Of a stretch of 64,000 nt of DNA, positions 51,279 to 61,476 are shown piece after piece; the stretch's first letter is position 1, and the number at the start of each line of letters is the position of its first letter. The notes under the pieces were generated by a model. That model made no database searches and was not told the DNA's origin. It was given only the letters and a program-made list of their open reading frames with translations. The DNA is taken from assembly GCA_025964675.1 (NCBI GenBank), contig JAOPYI010000158.1:1-64000 (forward strand), in the 5' to 3' direction. Made by a program: the position numbers and the translations under genes. The DNA comes from Sphaerisporangium sp. (lineage in GTDB: Bacteria; Actinomycetota; Actinomycetes; Streptosporangiales; Streptosporangiaceae).

Positions 51279-52382
51279 TCACTGGCCGGCTCCAGGGGCT
51301 CCAGGCGCTCCCGGGGCCACCGGCTTCGACGCAGTGGATTCCGGGCTCACCCGCCCGGCTCTGAAGGGTCCACGGGAACGAGAGGACACCGGGGCTGTCA
51401 GGGCGGGCTCCTTGTCGGAGACGCGCTGCGCGAGCCAGGCCGCCGCGCCGGTCAGCGCGGGCTGCTCGGCGACGATCGCCGTGGTGGCGATCCCGGTGAG
51501 GTAGTCCGACAGCACGAGATTTGCCTCGAAGCGGCGACGGAAGTCACTGGCATGGACGCGGTTGACGATGCGCGGCACGATCCCACCCCCGAGATACACC
51601 CCGCCGCGTGCCCCCAAGGTAAGAGCGACATTGGCGGCGAAGCTCCCCAGCAGCCCACAGAACACTTCAACCGTACGCGCGCACAGCGAGTCGTCCAGCC
51701 TGGCGACGATCTCCGAGGCGGGAAGCGGCGCCACCGGGGTGCCGTTCACCAGCGCGAGCCCGTGGCGCAGCCGTACAAGCCCCGGACCGGACAGCAGGTG
51801 CTCGGCGTCCACGAATGACATGCCGTCTGCGCGCAGCGCCCGTATGACCTCGATCTCCAGCTCGGTGACGGCGGGCGCCGACACGTGGCCGCCCTCCCCG
51901 GGCACAGGGACCCAACCTCCGCGCGCGGGCACGAGCCCGGCGACGCCCAGCCCGGTGCCGGGGCCGAGCACGACCTTCAGCATGTCGGGCGCGGGGGCGG
52001 GACCGCCGAGGGAGGCCAGGTCGTCGGCGGCCAGGCGCGGCAGGGCGAGCGCCAGCGCCTCGAAGTCGTTGAGCAGCTCGACGTGCGGGATGCCGAGCTC
52101 CGTCACCGAGCCTGACCAGCCGCCGTTGGTGAGGCGGTAGCGGTCGGCGTTCACCGGACCGGCGATGGCGAGGCACGCGGCGCCCGCCCGTACCCCGCCC
52201 GCATGGTTGGCGAGGTAGGAGCCCACCGCGTCGGACAGGCCGTCGTACTCGGCGCCGGGCAGCACGGCGATCGTCTCGGGACGCCCGCCGGGCCGGGTGA
52301 CCAGGCCGAAGCGGGCGTTCGTGCCGCCGACGTCGGCGACCAGCCACGGGCTCTCGGGCGACGGGGGAGCGACGGAGGTCAC
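51279..52382 (-). CDS. glk: Glucokinase
   Basis: A 367-residue glucokinase of the bacterial GlcK type that phosphorylates glucose with ATP: phosphate motif [14 protein letters not shown], sugar-site [22 protein letters not shown] and [12 protein letters not shown]. The GTG start overlaps the edd stop (GTGA). The C-terminus carries an extra Ser/Arg/Pro/Gly tail of about 40 residues (ending [11 protein letters not shown]) not needed by the family. It supplies glucose-6-phosphate to Zwf, including glucose from the cellobiose and maltose systems upstream. Confidence 0.92.
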   Translation of the reverse strand: MTSVAPPSPESPWLVADVGGTNARFGLVTRPGGRPETIAVLPGAEYDGLSDAVGSYLANHAGGVRAGAACLAIAGPVNADRYRLTNGGWSGSVTELGIPHVELLNDFEALALALPRLAADDLASLGGPAPAPDMLKVVLGPGTGLGVAGLVPARGGWVPVPGEGGHVSAPAVTELEIEVIRALRADGMSFVDAEHLLSGPGLVRLRHGLALVNGTPVAPLPASEIVARLDDSLCARTVEVFCGLLGSFAANVALTLGARGGVYLGGGIVPRIVNRVHASDFRRRFEANLVLSDYLTGIATTAIVAEQPALTGAAAWLAQRVSDKEPALTAPVSSRSRGPFRAGRVSPESTASKPVAPGAPGAPGAGQ

Positions 52383-54229
52383 GCCCGGCCCTCCGCGCCG
52401 TTGACCGCGAAGATCCCCGCGCCGCGCTCCGCGGGCCCGGCGGCCCGGCGGAAGGCGGCGAACAGCTCGCGCCCGGTGCCCACCCACTCGTCGTCGCGAA
52501 GTGCCCGCCCGCCGGGCGAGCGGGCCGCCAGCTCGCCCTCGGGTACCAGGAGGTCGAGCGTGCCGGTCGTGGAGTCGAGCCTGATGCGGTCGCCGTCGCG
52601 GACCAGCGAGATGGGTCCGCCGTCCGCCGCCTCCGGGGAGAGGTGGATGGCCGCGGGAACCTTGCCCGACGCCCCGGACATGCGCCCGTCGGTGACGAGC
52701 GCCACCCGCTGGCCGCGGTCCAGCAGCACGGCGAGCGGGGGCGTCAGCTTGTGCAGCTCCGGCATTCCGTTGGCGCTCGGCCCCTGGTAGCGGATCACCG
52801 CGACGAAGTCCTGGGCGTCCAGCTCGCCCGCCTCGAACGCCGCGAGCAGCTCGGCCTGGTCGTCGAAGACCTTCGCGGGGGCCTCGACCACCTGGTGCTC
52901 GGGCTTGACCGCCGACACCTTGCTTACCGCGCGGCCGAGGTTGCCGCTGAGCATATGGATGCCGCCGTCGGCGGAGAACGGCTCGGCGACCGGGCGCAGC
53001 ACGTCCAGGTCCGCGCTCGTGGCCGTCCGCTCCTCCCAGATGACCTCGCCCTCCTTCAGCGCGGGCCCGCTCCGGTAGTGGCCGAGGCCGCGCCCGGCGA
53101 CCGTCAGCACGTCCTCGTGGAGCAGGCCGGCGTCGAGCAGGTCGCCCATCAGCACCTGCATGCCGCCCGCCGCCTGGAAGTGGTTCACGTCGGCGTGGCC
53201 GTTGGGGTACATCCGGGTCAGCAGGGGGACGACCGCCGACAGGGCGGCGAGGTCGTCCCAGAGCAGCTCGATGCCCGCCGCGGCGGCGATGGCGACCAGG
53301 TGCATGGTGTGGTTGGTGGAGCCGCCGGTGGCGAGCAGCGCGACGGCCGCGTTGACCAGCGCCTTCTCGTCGACGACCTCGGCGACCGGGGTGTACTCCT
53401 CCCCGTGCGCGGTGATCTCGACGACGCGCCTCGCGGCGGCGCGGGTGAGAACGTCCCGCAGCTCGGTGCCGGGGTTGACGAAGGTCGAGCCAGGAAGGTG
53501 CAGGCCCATGACCTCCATGAGCACCTGGTTGGAGTTGGCGGTGCCGTAGAACGTGCAGGTGCCGGGGGAGTGGTAGGACTTGGCCTCCGCCTCCAGCATC
53601 GCGCCCCGCCCGATCTTGCCTTCGGCGAACAGCTGGCGGGTCCGCGCCTTCACCTTGTTGGGCAGCCCGGACGGCATGGGCCCGGCGGGCACGAAGATCG
53701 CGGGCAGGTGTCCGAAGTGCAGCGCTCCGATGAGCAGCCCCGGCACGATCTTGTCGCAGACGCCGAGCAGCAGCGAGCCGTCGAACATGTCGTGCGAGAG
53801 GGCGATCGCCGTCGCCATCGCGATGACCTCGCGGCTGTAGAGCGACAGCTCCATCCCGGCGCGGCCCTGAGTGACGCCGTCGCACATCGCCGGAACCCCG
53901 CCGGCGAACTGCGCGACGCCCCCCGCCTCGCGCACGGCCTCCTTGAGGACGGCCGGGTAGGTCTCGTACGGCTGGTGCGCCGACAACATGTCGTTGTACG
54001 CCGACACGATCGCGACGCCGGGCCTGTCGTTGCCGCGCAGGGCCAGCTTGTCGCCGGGAGAGCAGGCGGCGAAGCCGTGGGCCAGGTTGGCGCAGCCGAG
54101 GCTCGCGCGGGCGGGCCCGCGTTCCCTGGCCTCCTGGGCCGCGGCGCCGGTGCGCGCGAGATAGGCCGTTCGGCTGCGCAGGCTGCGCTCGGTCAGGCGC
54201 TCGGTGACGTCCTGGACGATCGGGTTCAC
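52379..54229 (-). CDS. edd: 6-phosphogluconate dehydratase
   Basis: A 616-residue IlvD/Edd-family dehydratase that converts 6-phosphogluconate to KDPG. The cluster Cys and substrate motifs CDGVTQG, CDKIVPG and [14 protein letters not shown] are present, as is the C-terminal [16 protein letters not shown]. Length matches Edd rather than the shorter IlvD. GTG start at 54229 overlaps the zwf stop, and its own stop overlaps the glk start, so zwf, edd and glk are translationally coupled. Confidence 0.95.
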   Translation of the reverse strand: MNPIVQDVTERLTERSLRSRTAYLARTGAAAQEARERGPARASLGCANLAHGFAACSPGDKLALRGNDRPGVAIVSAYNDMLSAHQPYETYPAVLKEAVREAGGVAQFAGGVPAMCDGVTQGRAGMELSLYSREVIAMATAIALSHDMFDGSLLLGVCDKIVPGLLIGALHFGHLPAIFVPAGPMPSGLPNKVKARTRQLFAEGKIGRGAMLEAEAKSYHSPGTCTFYGTANSNQVLMEVMGLHLPGSTFVNPGTELRDVLTRAAARRVVEITAHGEEYTPVAEVVDEKALVNAAVALLATGGSTNHTMHLVAIAAAAGIELLWDDLAALSAVVPLLTRMYPNGHADVNHFQAAGGMQVLMGDLLDAGLLHEDVLTVAGRGLGHYRSGPALKEGEVIWEERTATSADLDVLRPVAEPFSADGGIHMLSGNLGRAVSKVSAVKPEHQVVEAPAKVFDDQAELLAAFEAGELDAQDFVAVIRYQGPSANGMPELHKLTPPLAVLLDRGQRVALVTDGRMSGASGKVPAAIHLSPEAADGGPISLVRDGDRIRLDSTTGTLDLLVPEGELAARSPGGRALRDDEWVGTGRELFAAFRRAAGPAERGAGIFAVNGAEGRA

Positions 54230-55779
54230 GGCAGGTCCTCCTCGTACCAGGCGCGGCCGCTGCGGCCGAGCAGTTCGTGTGCCGCTGCCGGGCCGGAGGT
54301 CCCGGCGGCGTAAGGCTCGGGAAGGGCGCCGCCCGACTCCCAGGTGGCGATGATGGGGTCGATCCAGCCCCAGGCGGCCTCGACCTCGTCGCGCCGCATG
54401 AACAGGGTGGGGTTGCCCGACAGGACGTCCATCAGCAGGCGCTCGTACGCCTCGGGCACCCGGGAGCGGAAGGTCTCGGCGAAGCTGAGGCTGAGCGGGA
54501 CGGGCCGGGGCACGACCTCGCCCGCGCCGGGCTCCTTGGCCATGATGTGCAGGTGGATGCCCTCGCTCGGCTGTAGCCGCAGCACCAGGCGGTTGGGCCC
54601 GCCCCCGGGGAAGATCGAGTGGGGCACCTCCTTGAACTGCACGACGATCTCCGAGCGGCGGTACGGCATCCGCTTGCCGGTGCGCAGGTAGAACGGCACG
54701 CCGGCCCAGCGCCAGTTCTTCACCTCGGCCCGGATCGCCGTGAACGTCTCCACGCGGTGCGAGGTGGCGGTCGGCGCGGTCTTGTCGGGCTCGTCGAGGT
54801 ATCCGGGTACGGCGTGGCCGCCCGACTCCCCGGCGACGTACTGGCCCCGCACGGTGAACCGGTCGGCCTCGGTGCCGCTGATCGGCCGCAGGGCCTGGAG
54901 GACCTTGACCTTCTCGTCGCGCACCGACTCCTGGTCGCCCCGAGAGGGCGGCTCCATCGCCACCAGGCACAGGAGTTGCAGCAGGTGGTTCTGCACCATG
55001 TCGCGCAGCGCGCCCGCGTCGTCGTAGTACCCTCGCCGCCCCGGCGTGCCCACCGACTCGGCCACGGTGATCTGGACGTGGTCGATCCACAGGGAGTTCC
55101 AGATCGGCTCGAGGAACGCGTTGGCGAAGCGCAGCACGAGCAGGTTCTGGACGGTCTCCTTGCCCAGGTAGTGGTCGATGCGGAAGATCTGGTGCTCGCC
55201 GAAGATGGCGCCGACCTCGTCGTTGATGGCCCGCGCCCCGGCCAGGTCGCGGCCGAGCGGCTTCTCCAGCACCACCCGGGAGCGGGGGGTCACCAGGCCC
55301 GCCTCGTGTGCGCCTTTGCAGAACGGGCCGAACGTCATCGGCGGGCTGGCCAGGTAGAAGATCCTGTCGGTGTTCTCCCGCCCGGCGAGCAGGTGGGTCA
55401 GCGCGCGCCAGCCGATGTGGTCGTGGCCGTTCACGTCGAGGGAGACGTGTCGCAGCCGCCCGAGGAACCGCTGCCAGCCCTCGGCGTCGTCGGCGTAAAG
55501 GCCTGGCCTTACCTCGGCCTCGACCTTGCCGCGGAAGTCGGCGTCGGTGAGCCCGCCGCGCGACAGGGCGATGACGCGGGTCTCCGGCGCGAGGCGGCCG
55601 TCGCGGTCGCTGTGATACAGGGCCGGGAGCAGCTTCCGCATGGAGAGGTCGCCGGTGCCGCCGAACACGATCAGGTCGGCCCCGTGCGCGGTGGGACGCT
55701 CGGAGGCCGCCGAGGCGGCGGGGGAAGGCGCGGGCGCGGTCGTGGGTTCCGACGCGGTCGTGGGCGCGGGCTCAGGCAC
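54226..55779 (-). CDS. zwf: Glucose-6-phosphate dehydrogenase
   Basis: About 517 residues; oxidises glucose-6-phosphate to 6-phosphogluconolactone with NADP. Motifs: cofactor [17 protein letters not shown], active site RIDHYLGKE, and LRTGKRM. I placed the start at GTG 55779, which has GGAG 9 nt upstream. A GTG at 55824 is in frame but overlaps the inferred -10 box. Even so the N-terminus has an Ala/Pro/Ser/Thr-rich tail before the fold. First gene of zwf-edd-glk-eda, the Pseudomonas-like order. No 6-phosphogluconolactonase gene lies in the operon. Confidence 0.93.
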   Translation of the reverse strand: MPEPAPTTASEPTTAPAPSPAASAASERPTAHGADLIVFGGTGDLSMRKLLPALYHSDRDGRLAPETRVIALSRGGLTDADFRGKVEAEVRPGLYADDAEGWQRFLGRLRHVSLDVNGHDHIGWRALTHLLAGRENTDRIFYLASPPMTFGPFCKGAHEAGLVTPRSRVVLEKPLGRDLAGARAINDEVGAIFGEHQIFRIDHYLGKETVQNLLVLRFANAFLEPIWNSLWIDHVQITVAESVGTPGRRGYYDDAGALRDMVQNHLLQLLCLVAMEPPSRGDQESVRDEKVKVLQALRPISGTEADRFTVRGQYVAGESGGHAVPGYLDEPDKTAPTATSHRVETFTAIRAEVKNWRWAGVPFYLRTGKRMPYRRSEIVVQFKEVPHSIFPGGGPNRLVLRLQPSEGIHLHIMAKEPGAGEVVPRPVPLSLSFAETFRSRVPEAYERLLMDVLSGNPTLFMRRDEVEAAWGWIDPIIATWESGGALPEPYAAGTSGPAAAHELLGRSGRAWYEEDLP

Positions 55780-55813
55780 GGGGGAATGCTCCGTAGATCT
55801 ACCAACAAAGGAC

Positions 55814-55849
55814 AGATCGGACACTAGCCCGATCTTTGGTCTCGTACAA
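55814..55849 (-). promoter_or_regulatory. zwf operon promoter with palindromic operator
   Basis: On the minus strand TTGTAC (55849-55844) and TAGTGT (55826-55821) are spaced 17 bp, a good sigma-70-type promoter. AGATCGG (55814-55820) and CCGATCT (55829-55835) flank the -10 box as a perfect 7-bp inverted repeat with an 8-bp spacer, a likely repressor site, possibly for the divergent ROK regulator. Confidence 0.65.
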
Positions 55850-55909
55850 CCATAGTTTTGGTATTTGAGATGATGAACTTAGGAATTTCAGATTACAAAA
55901 GAGGTGTGG

Positions 55910-57154
55910 TTGACTTGGCCGATGGGTCGACGATCAGCCTCTCCGCTCGCGAGCAGCGGTGAGGTGCTGCACCTCATACGCTCGGGTGAGGCGGTCACGC
56001 GGGCCGACATCGGCAGGGTGACCGGGCTCTCGCGTCCCGCCGTCGCGCTGCGGGTGGCAGTGCTCCTCGAGCACGGCCTGGTCGTGGAGGACACCGAGGG
56101 CCCCTCCACCGGAGGCCGCCCGCCCGCCCGGCTCGCCTTCAACGCCGCCGGAGGCGTCGTCCTCGTCGCCTCGCTCGGCGCCAGCCGTACGCAGATCGCC
56201 ATGTGCGACCTGGCCGGCTCCGAGCTGGCCCGCACCGACCTGGAGATCGACGTCGAGCGCGGCCCCGGCGTGGTGCTGCCGCTGTTGATGGACGTGTGGG
56301 CCGACCTGCTGGGAGACCGGCCGATGTCGGCGGTGCGGGGCGTCGGCCTCGGGGTTCCCGCGACCGTCGAGTTCGCGGCGGGGCGCACCGAGAGCGCTCG
56401 CGTGATGGCCAGCTGGACCGGCGTGGTGATCCCGCCGCTCATCTCGGCGCGCTACCCGGTGCCCGTGTTCGTGGATAACGACGTCAACGTCATCGCGATG
56501 GGCGAGTACCGCGCGGCGTACGCAAGAGAGGTCGCCGACCTGCTGTTCGTGAAGGTGTCGACCCGCATCGGCGCCGGCGTGATCGCCGGGGGCGAGATCC
56601 TGCGCGGGGCGCTCGGCGCGGCCGGGGAGATCGGCCACATCCCCGTACGAGACGGCGGGGGAGTGCTGTGCCGGTGCGGCAACGTCGACTGCGTCGACTC
56701 TGTGGCGAGCGGCACCGCGATCCTGCGCGACCTGCGCTCCCGGGGCCGCGAGGTGTTCACGCTTGCCGACGTCGTCACGCTGGTCCGCGCGGGCGACGCC
56801 GAGACCATGACCGTCGTGCGCAGGGCCGGGCGGCTGCTCGGGGAGGTGATCGCGAGCGCGGTGAACCTGCTCAACCCGGCCGTGGTGGTCCTCGGCGGCG
56901 ACGTCGCGGAGAACTTCCAGCCCCTGGTCTCCAGCGTGCGCGAGGTCGTCTACCGGCGCTCGACCGCGCTGTCCACCCGGAGCCTGCGCATCGAGCGCAG
57001 CCGGCTCGGGGCCGGCGCGGGCATCACCGGCTGCGCGCTGATGGTGATCGACCACATCCTGGCCCCGGAGGTGGTCGACGCCTCGATCGGAGGGGTCAGC
57101 GGGGGCGCCTCAGGCAGGGAAGAAGGGGCTCACCGGGTAGGCTTGCCTTACTAA
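55910..57154 (+). CDS. ROK-family transcriptional regulator
   Basis: About 414 residues: an N-terminal winged HTH (VTRADIGRVTGLSRPAVALRVAVL) followed by a ROK sugar-binding/kinase-like domain with VGLGVPATVEF, a divergent zinc site CRCGNVDCVDS, and VVLGGDVAEN. It is divergent from zwf and probably controls the Entner-Doudoroff operon in response to a sugar. Start: TTG at 55910, 5 nt after AAAAGAGG; GTG 55904 and ATG 55922 are alternatives. Its last codons overlap the palindrome upstream of rpsD. Confidence 0.88.
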   Translation: MTWPMGRRSASPLASSGEVLHLIRSGEAVTRADIGRVTGLSRPAVALRVAVLLEHGLVVEDTEGPSTGGRPPARLAFNAAGGVVLVASLGASRTQIAMCDLAGSELARTDLEIDVERGPGVVLPLLMDVWADLLGDRPMSAVRGVGLGVPATVEFAAGRTESARVMASWTGVVIPPLISARYPVPVFVDNDVNVIAMGEYRAAYAREVADLLFVKVSTRIGAGVIAGGEILRGALGAAGEIGHIPVRDGGGVLCRCGNVDCVDSVASGTAILRDLRSRGREVFTLADVVTLVRAGDAETMTVVRRAGRLLGEVIASAVNLLNPAVVVLGGDVAENFQPLVSSVREVVYRRSTALSTRSLRIERSRLGAGAGITGCALMVIDHILAPEVVDASIGGVSGGASGREEGAHRVGLPY

Positions 57155-57164
57155 GGCATACCTA
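57138..57164. promoter_or_regulatory. 27-bp palindrome upstream of rpsD
   Basis: TGCCTTA-C-TAAGGCA (57144-57158) is a perfect inverted repeat, extended on both sides (TAGGCT... and ...TACCTA) with one mismatch. The AGG/CCT pattern resembles DtxR/IdeR-type iron boxes. It overlaps the 3' end of the ROK gene and lies 18 bp before the rpsD start, so it could act as operator for rpsD or as a terminator hairpin for the ROK gene. Confidence 0.6.
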
Positions 57165-57181
57165 ATCACCGCGAGGTCATC

Positions 57182-57796
57182 GTGCGGTACACAGGACCGA
57201 AAGTGCGCCTGTCCCGGCGGGCAGGCCTTCCGCTGACCAGGAAGGCCGTCCGCTACTTCGAGAAGCGGCCGTACCCTCCGGGCGAGCACGGCCGCAAGAC
57301 CAGCCGCCGGGCCGCGGGCGACTACAGCCTCCGACGGATGGAGAAGCAGAAGCTGCGCTGGTACTACGACGTCTCCGAGACGCAGATGAGAAGGTACTGG
57401 GGCCTCGCGCTGCGCAAGCCAGGGCGTTCCGGCGCCGAGCTGGTCTCGCTGCTGGAGACCCGCCTGGCCTCGCTGGTGCTGCGCTCCGGGCTCGCCCCGT
57501 CGATCTACGCCGCCCGCCAGTACGTCAACCACGGGCACATCACCGTCGACGGCCGCAAGGTGGACATCCCGAGCTACCTCGTACGGCCAGGACAGATCGT
57601 CGCCGTGCGGCCGAAGTCGCGCTCGATGCAGCCGTTCGTCGCGGCGGCCGAGGGCACCTACGCCGACCAGGTGACCGCGCCCTACCTCGACGTGAACCTC
57701 GACGAGCTGCGGTTCACGCTGGTCAGCAGGCCCGAGCGCCAGCAGGTGCCGGTGCTCGTGGACGAGCAGCTCGTCGTCGAGCACTACTCCCGCTGA
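57182..57796 (+). CDS. rpsD: Ribosomal protein S4
   Basis: A 204-residue S4: N-terminal MRYTGPKVRLSRRAG, RPYPPGEHGRKTSRR and the S4 RNA-binding domain (ETRLASLVLRSGLAPSIYAA, then VNHGHITVDGRKVDIPSY). There is no Cys, so it is a zinc-free form. It binds 16S rRNA and nucleates the small subunit. It stands alone instead of in an rpsM-rpsK-rpoA operon, as is also the case in Streptomyces; whether a second copy exists cannot be seen here. GTG start at 57182 with GAGG upstream. Confidence 0.95.
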   Translation: MRYTGPKVRLSRRAGLPLTRKAVRYFEKRPYPPGEHGRKTSRRAAGDYSLRRMEKQKLRWYYDVSETQMRRYWGLALRKPGRSGAELVSLLETRLASLVLRSGLAPSIYAARQYVNHGHITVDGRKVDIPSYLVRPGQIVAVRPKSRSMQPFVAAAEGTYADQVTAPYLDVNLDELRFTLVSRPERQQVPVLVDEQLVVEHYSR

Positions 57797-57809
57797 GACC
57801 GGCCAGGTT

Positions 57810-59855
57810 CTACATGGCTCTCGCGGTGCGGGGCAGGAGGGCGAAGGCGCCGAGGTAGAGGAGACCGGCGACCGCCAGGAGGCCCTGGTAGCCGATGACG
57901 AGGGCCAGGTATTCGAGGCAGCCGCCGACGATGGCTCCCAGCAGGTTGGCGCCGAAGGCCACGGTGGCGTCGGCGGTGTCGGTGAAGCGCTTGGCGAAGA
58001 CAACGTTGGCGGCGAAGATCGGCAGGAACGCGACGACCACCGCGCACACGGCCCGCAGCGGCAAGGGCAGCCCGAGCAGCCAGGAGTTGGGCACCAAGGC
58101 GGCGATCACCAGGCCGCCGAGCAGGATGGCGTACATCGCCGGCAGCGGCGGCGTGCGGAAGCGCCGGGTCACCTCCACCGCGGCCAGCACAGCCACCAGC
58201 ACCCCGGCGAACACGATGGCGTTGACCACCCATGTCGTGCCGAACAGCAGCGCGAACCCGGTGACGTTCTTGGTCTCGAGCAGCAGGAACGAGACCCCAA
58301 GCATGAACAGGTCGGCGTAGGGGCGCATCTTGCGGAACGGCCCTGCCACCGCGCGGACGGCTACGACGCTGACCAGCAGGATCAGCCCAAGCGCGATGAG
58401 GTAGATGGACGGGATGTCGCGGCCGTGGAGGTAGAGGAAGGGCCGGTCGTCAACGGCCGGGGGCGGCGTGTCGGCCTTGGCGCCCGCCCACTCGCTGACA
58501 CAGCGCTGCGCGTCGGCGGTGACCCCTGCGGTGATCACGGCCTGCTGCCCAGAGCCGACCTCGTCGACGCAAGGCTTGTGGCCGAAGGCGGCCTGTGCGG
58601 TGGAGGCGAGCCGGTCGACCAGCCACTGTTCGCGGTAGTAGTTGTACATCGAGAAGGCGCCGCCGGGCTTGAGGTGGTCGTGCGCGGCCCGCATGGCCTC
58701 CTGCGTGAACAGGTAGCTCTCCAGGCGGAGCGAGCTGGCCCCCGAGACCAGGGTGAGCGAGTCGGGCAGGGCGAACAGGATGAGGTCGTACTTGCTGTCG
58801 GTGCGCTCGAGGAAGGCGCGGCCGTCGGTGATGTGGGTGGTGACGCGCGGGTCGCTGTAGGGCTGGTCGGGGTGGTAGGTGCCGCCGAGCTCACGGAGCT
58901 TCGGGTCGATTTCCACCGCGTCGACGTGCTTGGCGCCCTTGGACAGGGCGATGGCGACGTCGGTGCCGCTGCCCGCGCCCACGATCAGGACGTTGTCGAG
59001 GCTCGCCGCCGCCGACCGTTCGTACGGCAAGGCGTACTGGCGTTCCCACTGCAGCCGGTTCACGGCCGGGATCGCCTGCTGGTGCGGGATGCCGTTGACC
59101 GAGATGTCCATGATAGGCACGCCGCTGAACTCGAAGCGCTTGTACGTCACCTTGTAGTACGGCGACCACAGCGCGCCCGCGGTGAGGGTCTCCGTCGCGA
59201 GCGCGCCGACGATCACCAGCGACGGCAGGGTCACCAGGGCGAGATAGCGGACAAGCGAGCGGGGCTGGAGCAGCGCGCCGTACGCGCAGGCGGCGATCAG
59301 GCCCCAGGCCACCGGGGGTGCGCTCGCGAACGAAAGCAGCGAGAACATCGCGATGCCGGTGAGGCTGCCGATGAGGTCGTAGCGATAGGCCTCAAGTCGC
59401 GGGAGCTCGGGGAAGCACCTGCCGACCAGCTCCGCGGGCCCCATCAGCACGAGTGCCGCAGCGGCGAAGATCACGGGCAGGATGGCCCAGGCGGGCGGCC
59501 CGCTCGTGGACAGGCTGGTGAAGTAGAGGATGCCCTCGGTCTCGCGGTTCACCGTCACCGGGAAGAACAGGACGGTCAGCACCAGCAGCGCGAGGACGAC
59601 CGGCGAGTAGTAGGGCTGCCGGGTGCTGCGTCCCACCCGGAGGAACCCCAGGCCGATGCCGAGGAACGAGCCCAGCAGCACGAAGTTCGTGAAGTAGCTG
59701 AGATGCACGATGTTGGAGCCGGTCCAGCGGATCAGCGCCAGCTCCAGGAAGAGCATGAACGCGCTGGCGAGCACCAGCCTCGGTCGAACCGGAAGCCGGT
59801 GGGCTGCTCCTATACCGGATTCGGGACGAGAAGGCGTGTCTACCTCGGCGATCAT
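57810..59855 (-). CDS. Membrane spermidine-synthase-like protein
   Basis: A 681-residue protein with an N-terminal block of about six to seven membrane helices, a soluble middle domain with the SAM/dcSAM fold (NVLIVGAGSGTDVAIALSKG, then HVDAVEIDPKL and YDLILFALPDSLTL) and a C-terminal block of about six more helices. It resembles membrane-fused spermidine synthases of unknown substrate. ATG at 59855 has no strong ribosome site. The gene converges on rpsD with a 13-bp gap. Confidence 0.85.
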   Translation of the reverse strand: MIAEVDTPSRPESGIGAAHRLPVRPRLVLASAFMLFLELALIRWTGSNIVHLSYFTNFVLLGSFLGIGLGFLRVGRSTRQPYYSPVVLALLVLTVLFFPVTVNRETEGILYFTSLSTSGPPAWAILPVIFAAAALVLMGPAELVGRCFPELPRLEAYRYDLIGSLTGIAMFSLLSFASAPPVAWGLIAACAYGALLQPRSLVRYLALVTLPSLVIVGALATETLTAGALWSPYYKVTYKRFEFSGVPIMDISVNGIPHQQAIPAVNRLQWERQYALPYERSAAASLDNVLIVGAGSGTDVAIALSKGAKHVDAVEIDPKLRELGGTYHPDQPYSDPRVTTHITDGRAFLERTDSKYDLILFALPDSLTLVSGASSLRLESYLFTQEAMRAAHDHLKPGGAFSMYNYYREQWLVDRLASTAQAAFGHKPCVDEVGSGQQAVITAGVTADAQRCVSEWAGAKADTPPPAVDDRPFLYLHGRDIPSIYLIALGLILLVSVVAVRAVAGPFRKMRPYADLFMLGVSFLLLETKNVTGFALLFGTTWVVNAIVFAGVLVAVLAAVEVTRRFRTPPLPAMYAILLGGLVIAALVPNSWLLGLPLPLRAVCAVVVAFLPIFAANVVFAKRFTDTADATVAFGANLLGAIVGGCLEYLALVIGYQGLLAVAGLLYLGAFALLPRTARAM

Positions 59856-60063
59856 GCGTCTCAAGGTAGTCAACGACCGCCTCTCGCGGAAGCCTTTACG
59901 CGCGACCACATCGAGAAGGCGGACACTGGAAATTTCCGCACAGTGGTTCGCGGGCGTTCGCGGTCATATGCCAGATGGCACGGCATTTTTGCTGGTGGAC
60001 GGGGTCAGGCGGGTGCGGGAACGTGGTGGCGTTCCCTCCTCGCGATCTCAGGGTGGTGTCCTC

Positions 60064-61428
60064 ATGCGGGTCCTGATCCAGCTACGTCCCTCTCCCGACC
60101 TCGTCGCCGCCGTGGCGGCCCCCGACCTCACGGCGACCACCGCCGACGTCACCGGCGACCTCCCCGGGGTCGTGCTCGACCACTCCTACACCCCGGTGGC
60201 GCTCCCCCGGGCGCAGCCCGCCATGACCGGGGGCGACCCGCTGTCGCTCAACCAGCCACTGATCTTCTCCATGGCGCCGGAGGAGGCGTCCGTGCTGGTC
60301 AGGGGCGAGATCTCCGACGACGAGAGCTCGGCCCGCCTCGCGTTGCTGCCGGGCCGCCACCGCGACGTGGTCGGCGTGTACGCCGACCCCGTGATCGAGA
60401 CCAGCCTCACCTGCGGCGGCACCCCTCCCGTCGGCACCTGGCAGGACGTCGCCCGGCTGCTGGAGGTGGCACAGCTCGAGGCCGAGGGCTACGACGGCAC
60501 GGGCGTGGCGCTCGCGATCTGCGACACCGGCGTCAACGCCGCTCACGTGACCCGCCAGCTGGGCAGGGACATCACGATCGACCGCGACCGGAGCTGGAAT
60601 CCGGGGGGCGTCTCCGGCGAGGCCGGGTGGTTCGCCGTCGACCACGGCACGATGTGCGCCTTCGACACGCTCATCGCCGCGCCGAGGGCCTCGCTGATCG
60701 ACATCCCGGTGCTGCTGTCCCGGCGGCAGGGCGGCACGGTCATGGACGGCCTGCTCTCCGACGCGGTGGCGGCGTTCGCGCACCTGCGCACGGTCCTCGA
60801 GGCGCAGCCCGCCGCCACCAGGGCGCTGGTCGTCAGCAACAGCTGGGGGTCGTTCTCCCCGTTGTGGGATCTCGCCCCCGGGCAGCCCGGCAACTACTCC
60901 GACAACGCGGCCCACCCGTTCAACATCATCGTGGGCAGCCTCGAGCAGGCCGGGGCCGACATCCTGTTCGCGGCGGGCAACTGCGGCACCGAGTGTAAGG
61001 ACCGGCGGTGCGCCTATCCCGCCCGCCCTATCGTCGGCGCCAACTCCCACCCGCAGGTCCTGTCCATCGGCGGCGTCGACACGGGCGGCGAGAGGGTGGG
61101 CTACTCCTCGCAGGGGCCGGGGCGCCTGAGCGACCGCAAGCCGGACATCTGCGCGTACACCCATTTCTCCGGCTCGAAGGCGTTCGGCGATGACGCGCCC
61201 GACTCGGGCACCTCGGCGGCCTGCCCTGTGGCCGCCGGCCTCGTGGCGGCGATCCGCACCAGGTGGCCCGCCTCCCAGCTCCCCCCGAGCCAGCTCCGCA
61301 CGCTGCTCCACCGCACCGCCGACGACCGCAGCGACGTCGGCTTCGACTACGACTACGGGTACGGCGTGGCCGACACCATGGCGATCCTCGGAGCGCTGAA
61401 GCGGCGAGCCGAGAGACACCGGCTGTGA
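60064..61428 (+). CDS. S8-family serine peptidase (subtilase)
   Basis: A 454-residue subtilase. Catalytic Asp in ALAICDTGVNAAHV (about residue 154), His in DHGTMCAF (about 194), the oxyanion Asn in AAGNCGTEC and the Ser in DSGTSAACPVAAG (about 383). No signal peptide or transmembrane helix is seen, so it may act in the cytoplasm. The stretch GNCGTECKDRRC brings three Cys close together. The start at ATG 60064 is uncertain (GTG codons lie just upstream). A small ORF follows at 61477. Confidence 0.85.
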   Translation: MRVLIQLRPSPDLVAAVAAPDLTATTADVTGDLPGVVLDHSYTPVALPRAQPAMTGGDPLSLNQPLIFSMAPEEASVLVRGEISDDESSARLALLPGRHRDVVGVYADPVIETSLTCGGTPPVGTWQDVARLLEVAQLEAEGYDGTGVALAICDTGVNAAHVTRQLGRDITIDRDRSWNPGGVSGEAGWFAVDHGTMCAFDTLIAAPRASLIDIPVLLSRRQGGTVMDGLLSDAVAAFAHLRTVLEAQPAATRALVVSNSWGSFSPLWDLAPGQPGNYSDNAAHPFNIIVGSLEQAGADILFAAGNCGTECKDRRCAYPARPIVGANSHPQVLSIGGVDTGGERVGYSSQGPGRLSDRKPDICAYTHFSGSKAFGDDAPDSGTSAACPVAAGLVAAIRTRWPASQLPPSQLRTLLHRTADDRSDVGFDYDYGYGVADTMAILGALKRRAERHRL

Positions 61429-61476
61429 GGGATGCGCCCGCGTACCCGCCCGGGCCGAACGCGTAGCCTGGTCCAC

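Noticed and set aside
57182-57796. Zur-regulated alternative S4 paralogue
   Set aside because: Cys-free S4 is normal in actinobacteria, and the upstream palindrome does not match a Zur box, so no claim is made.
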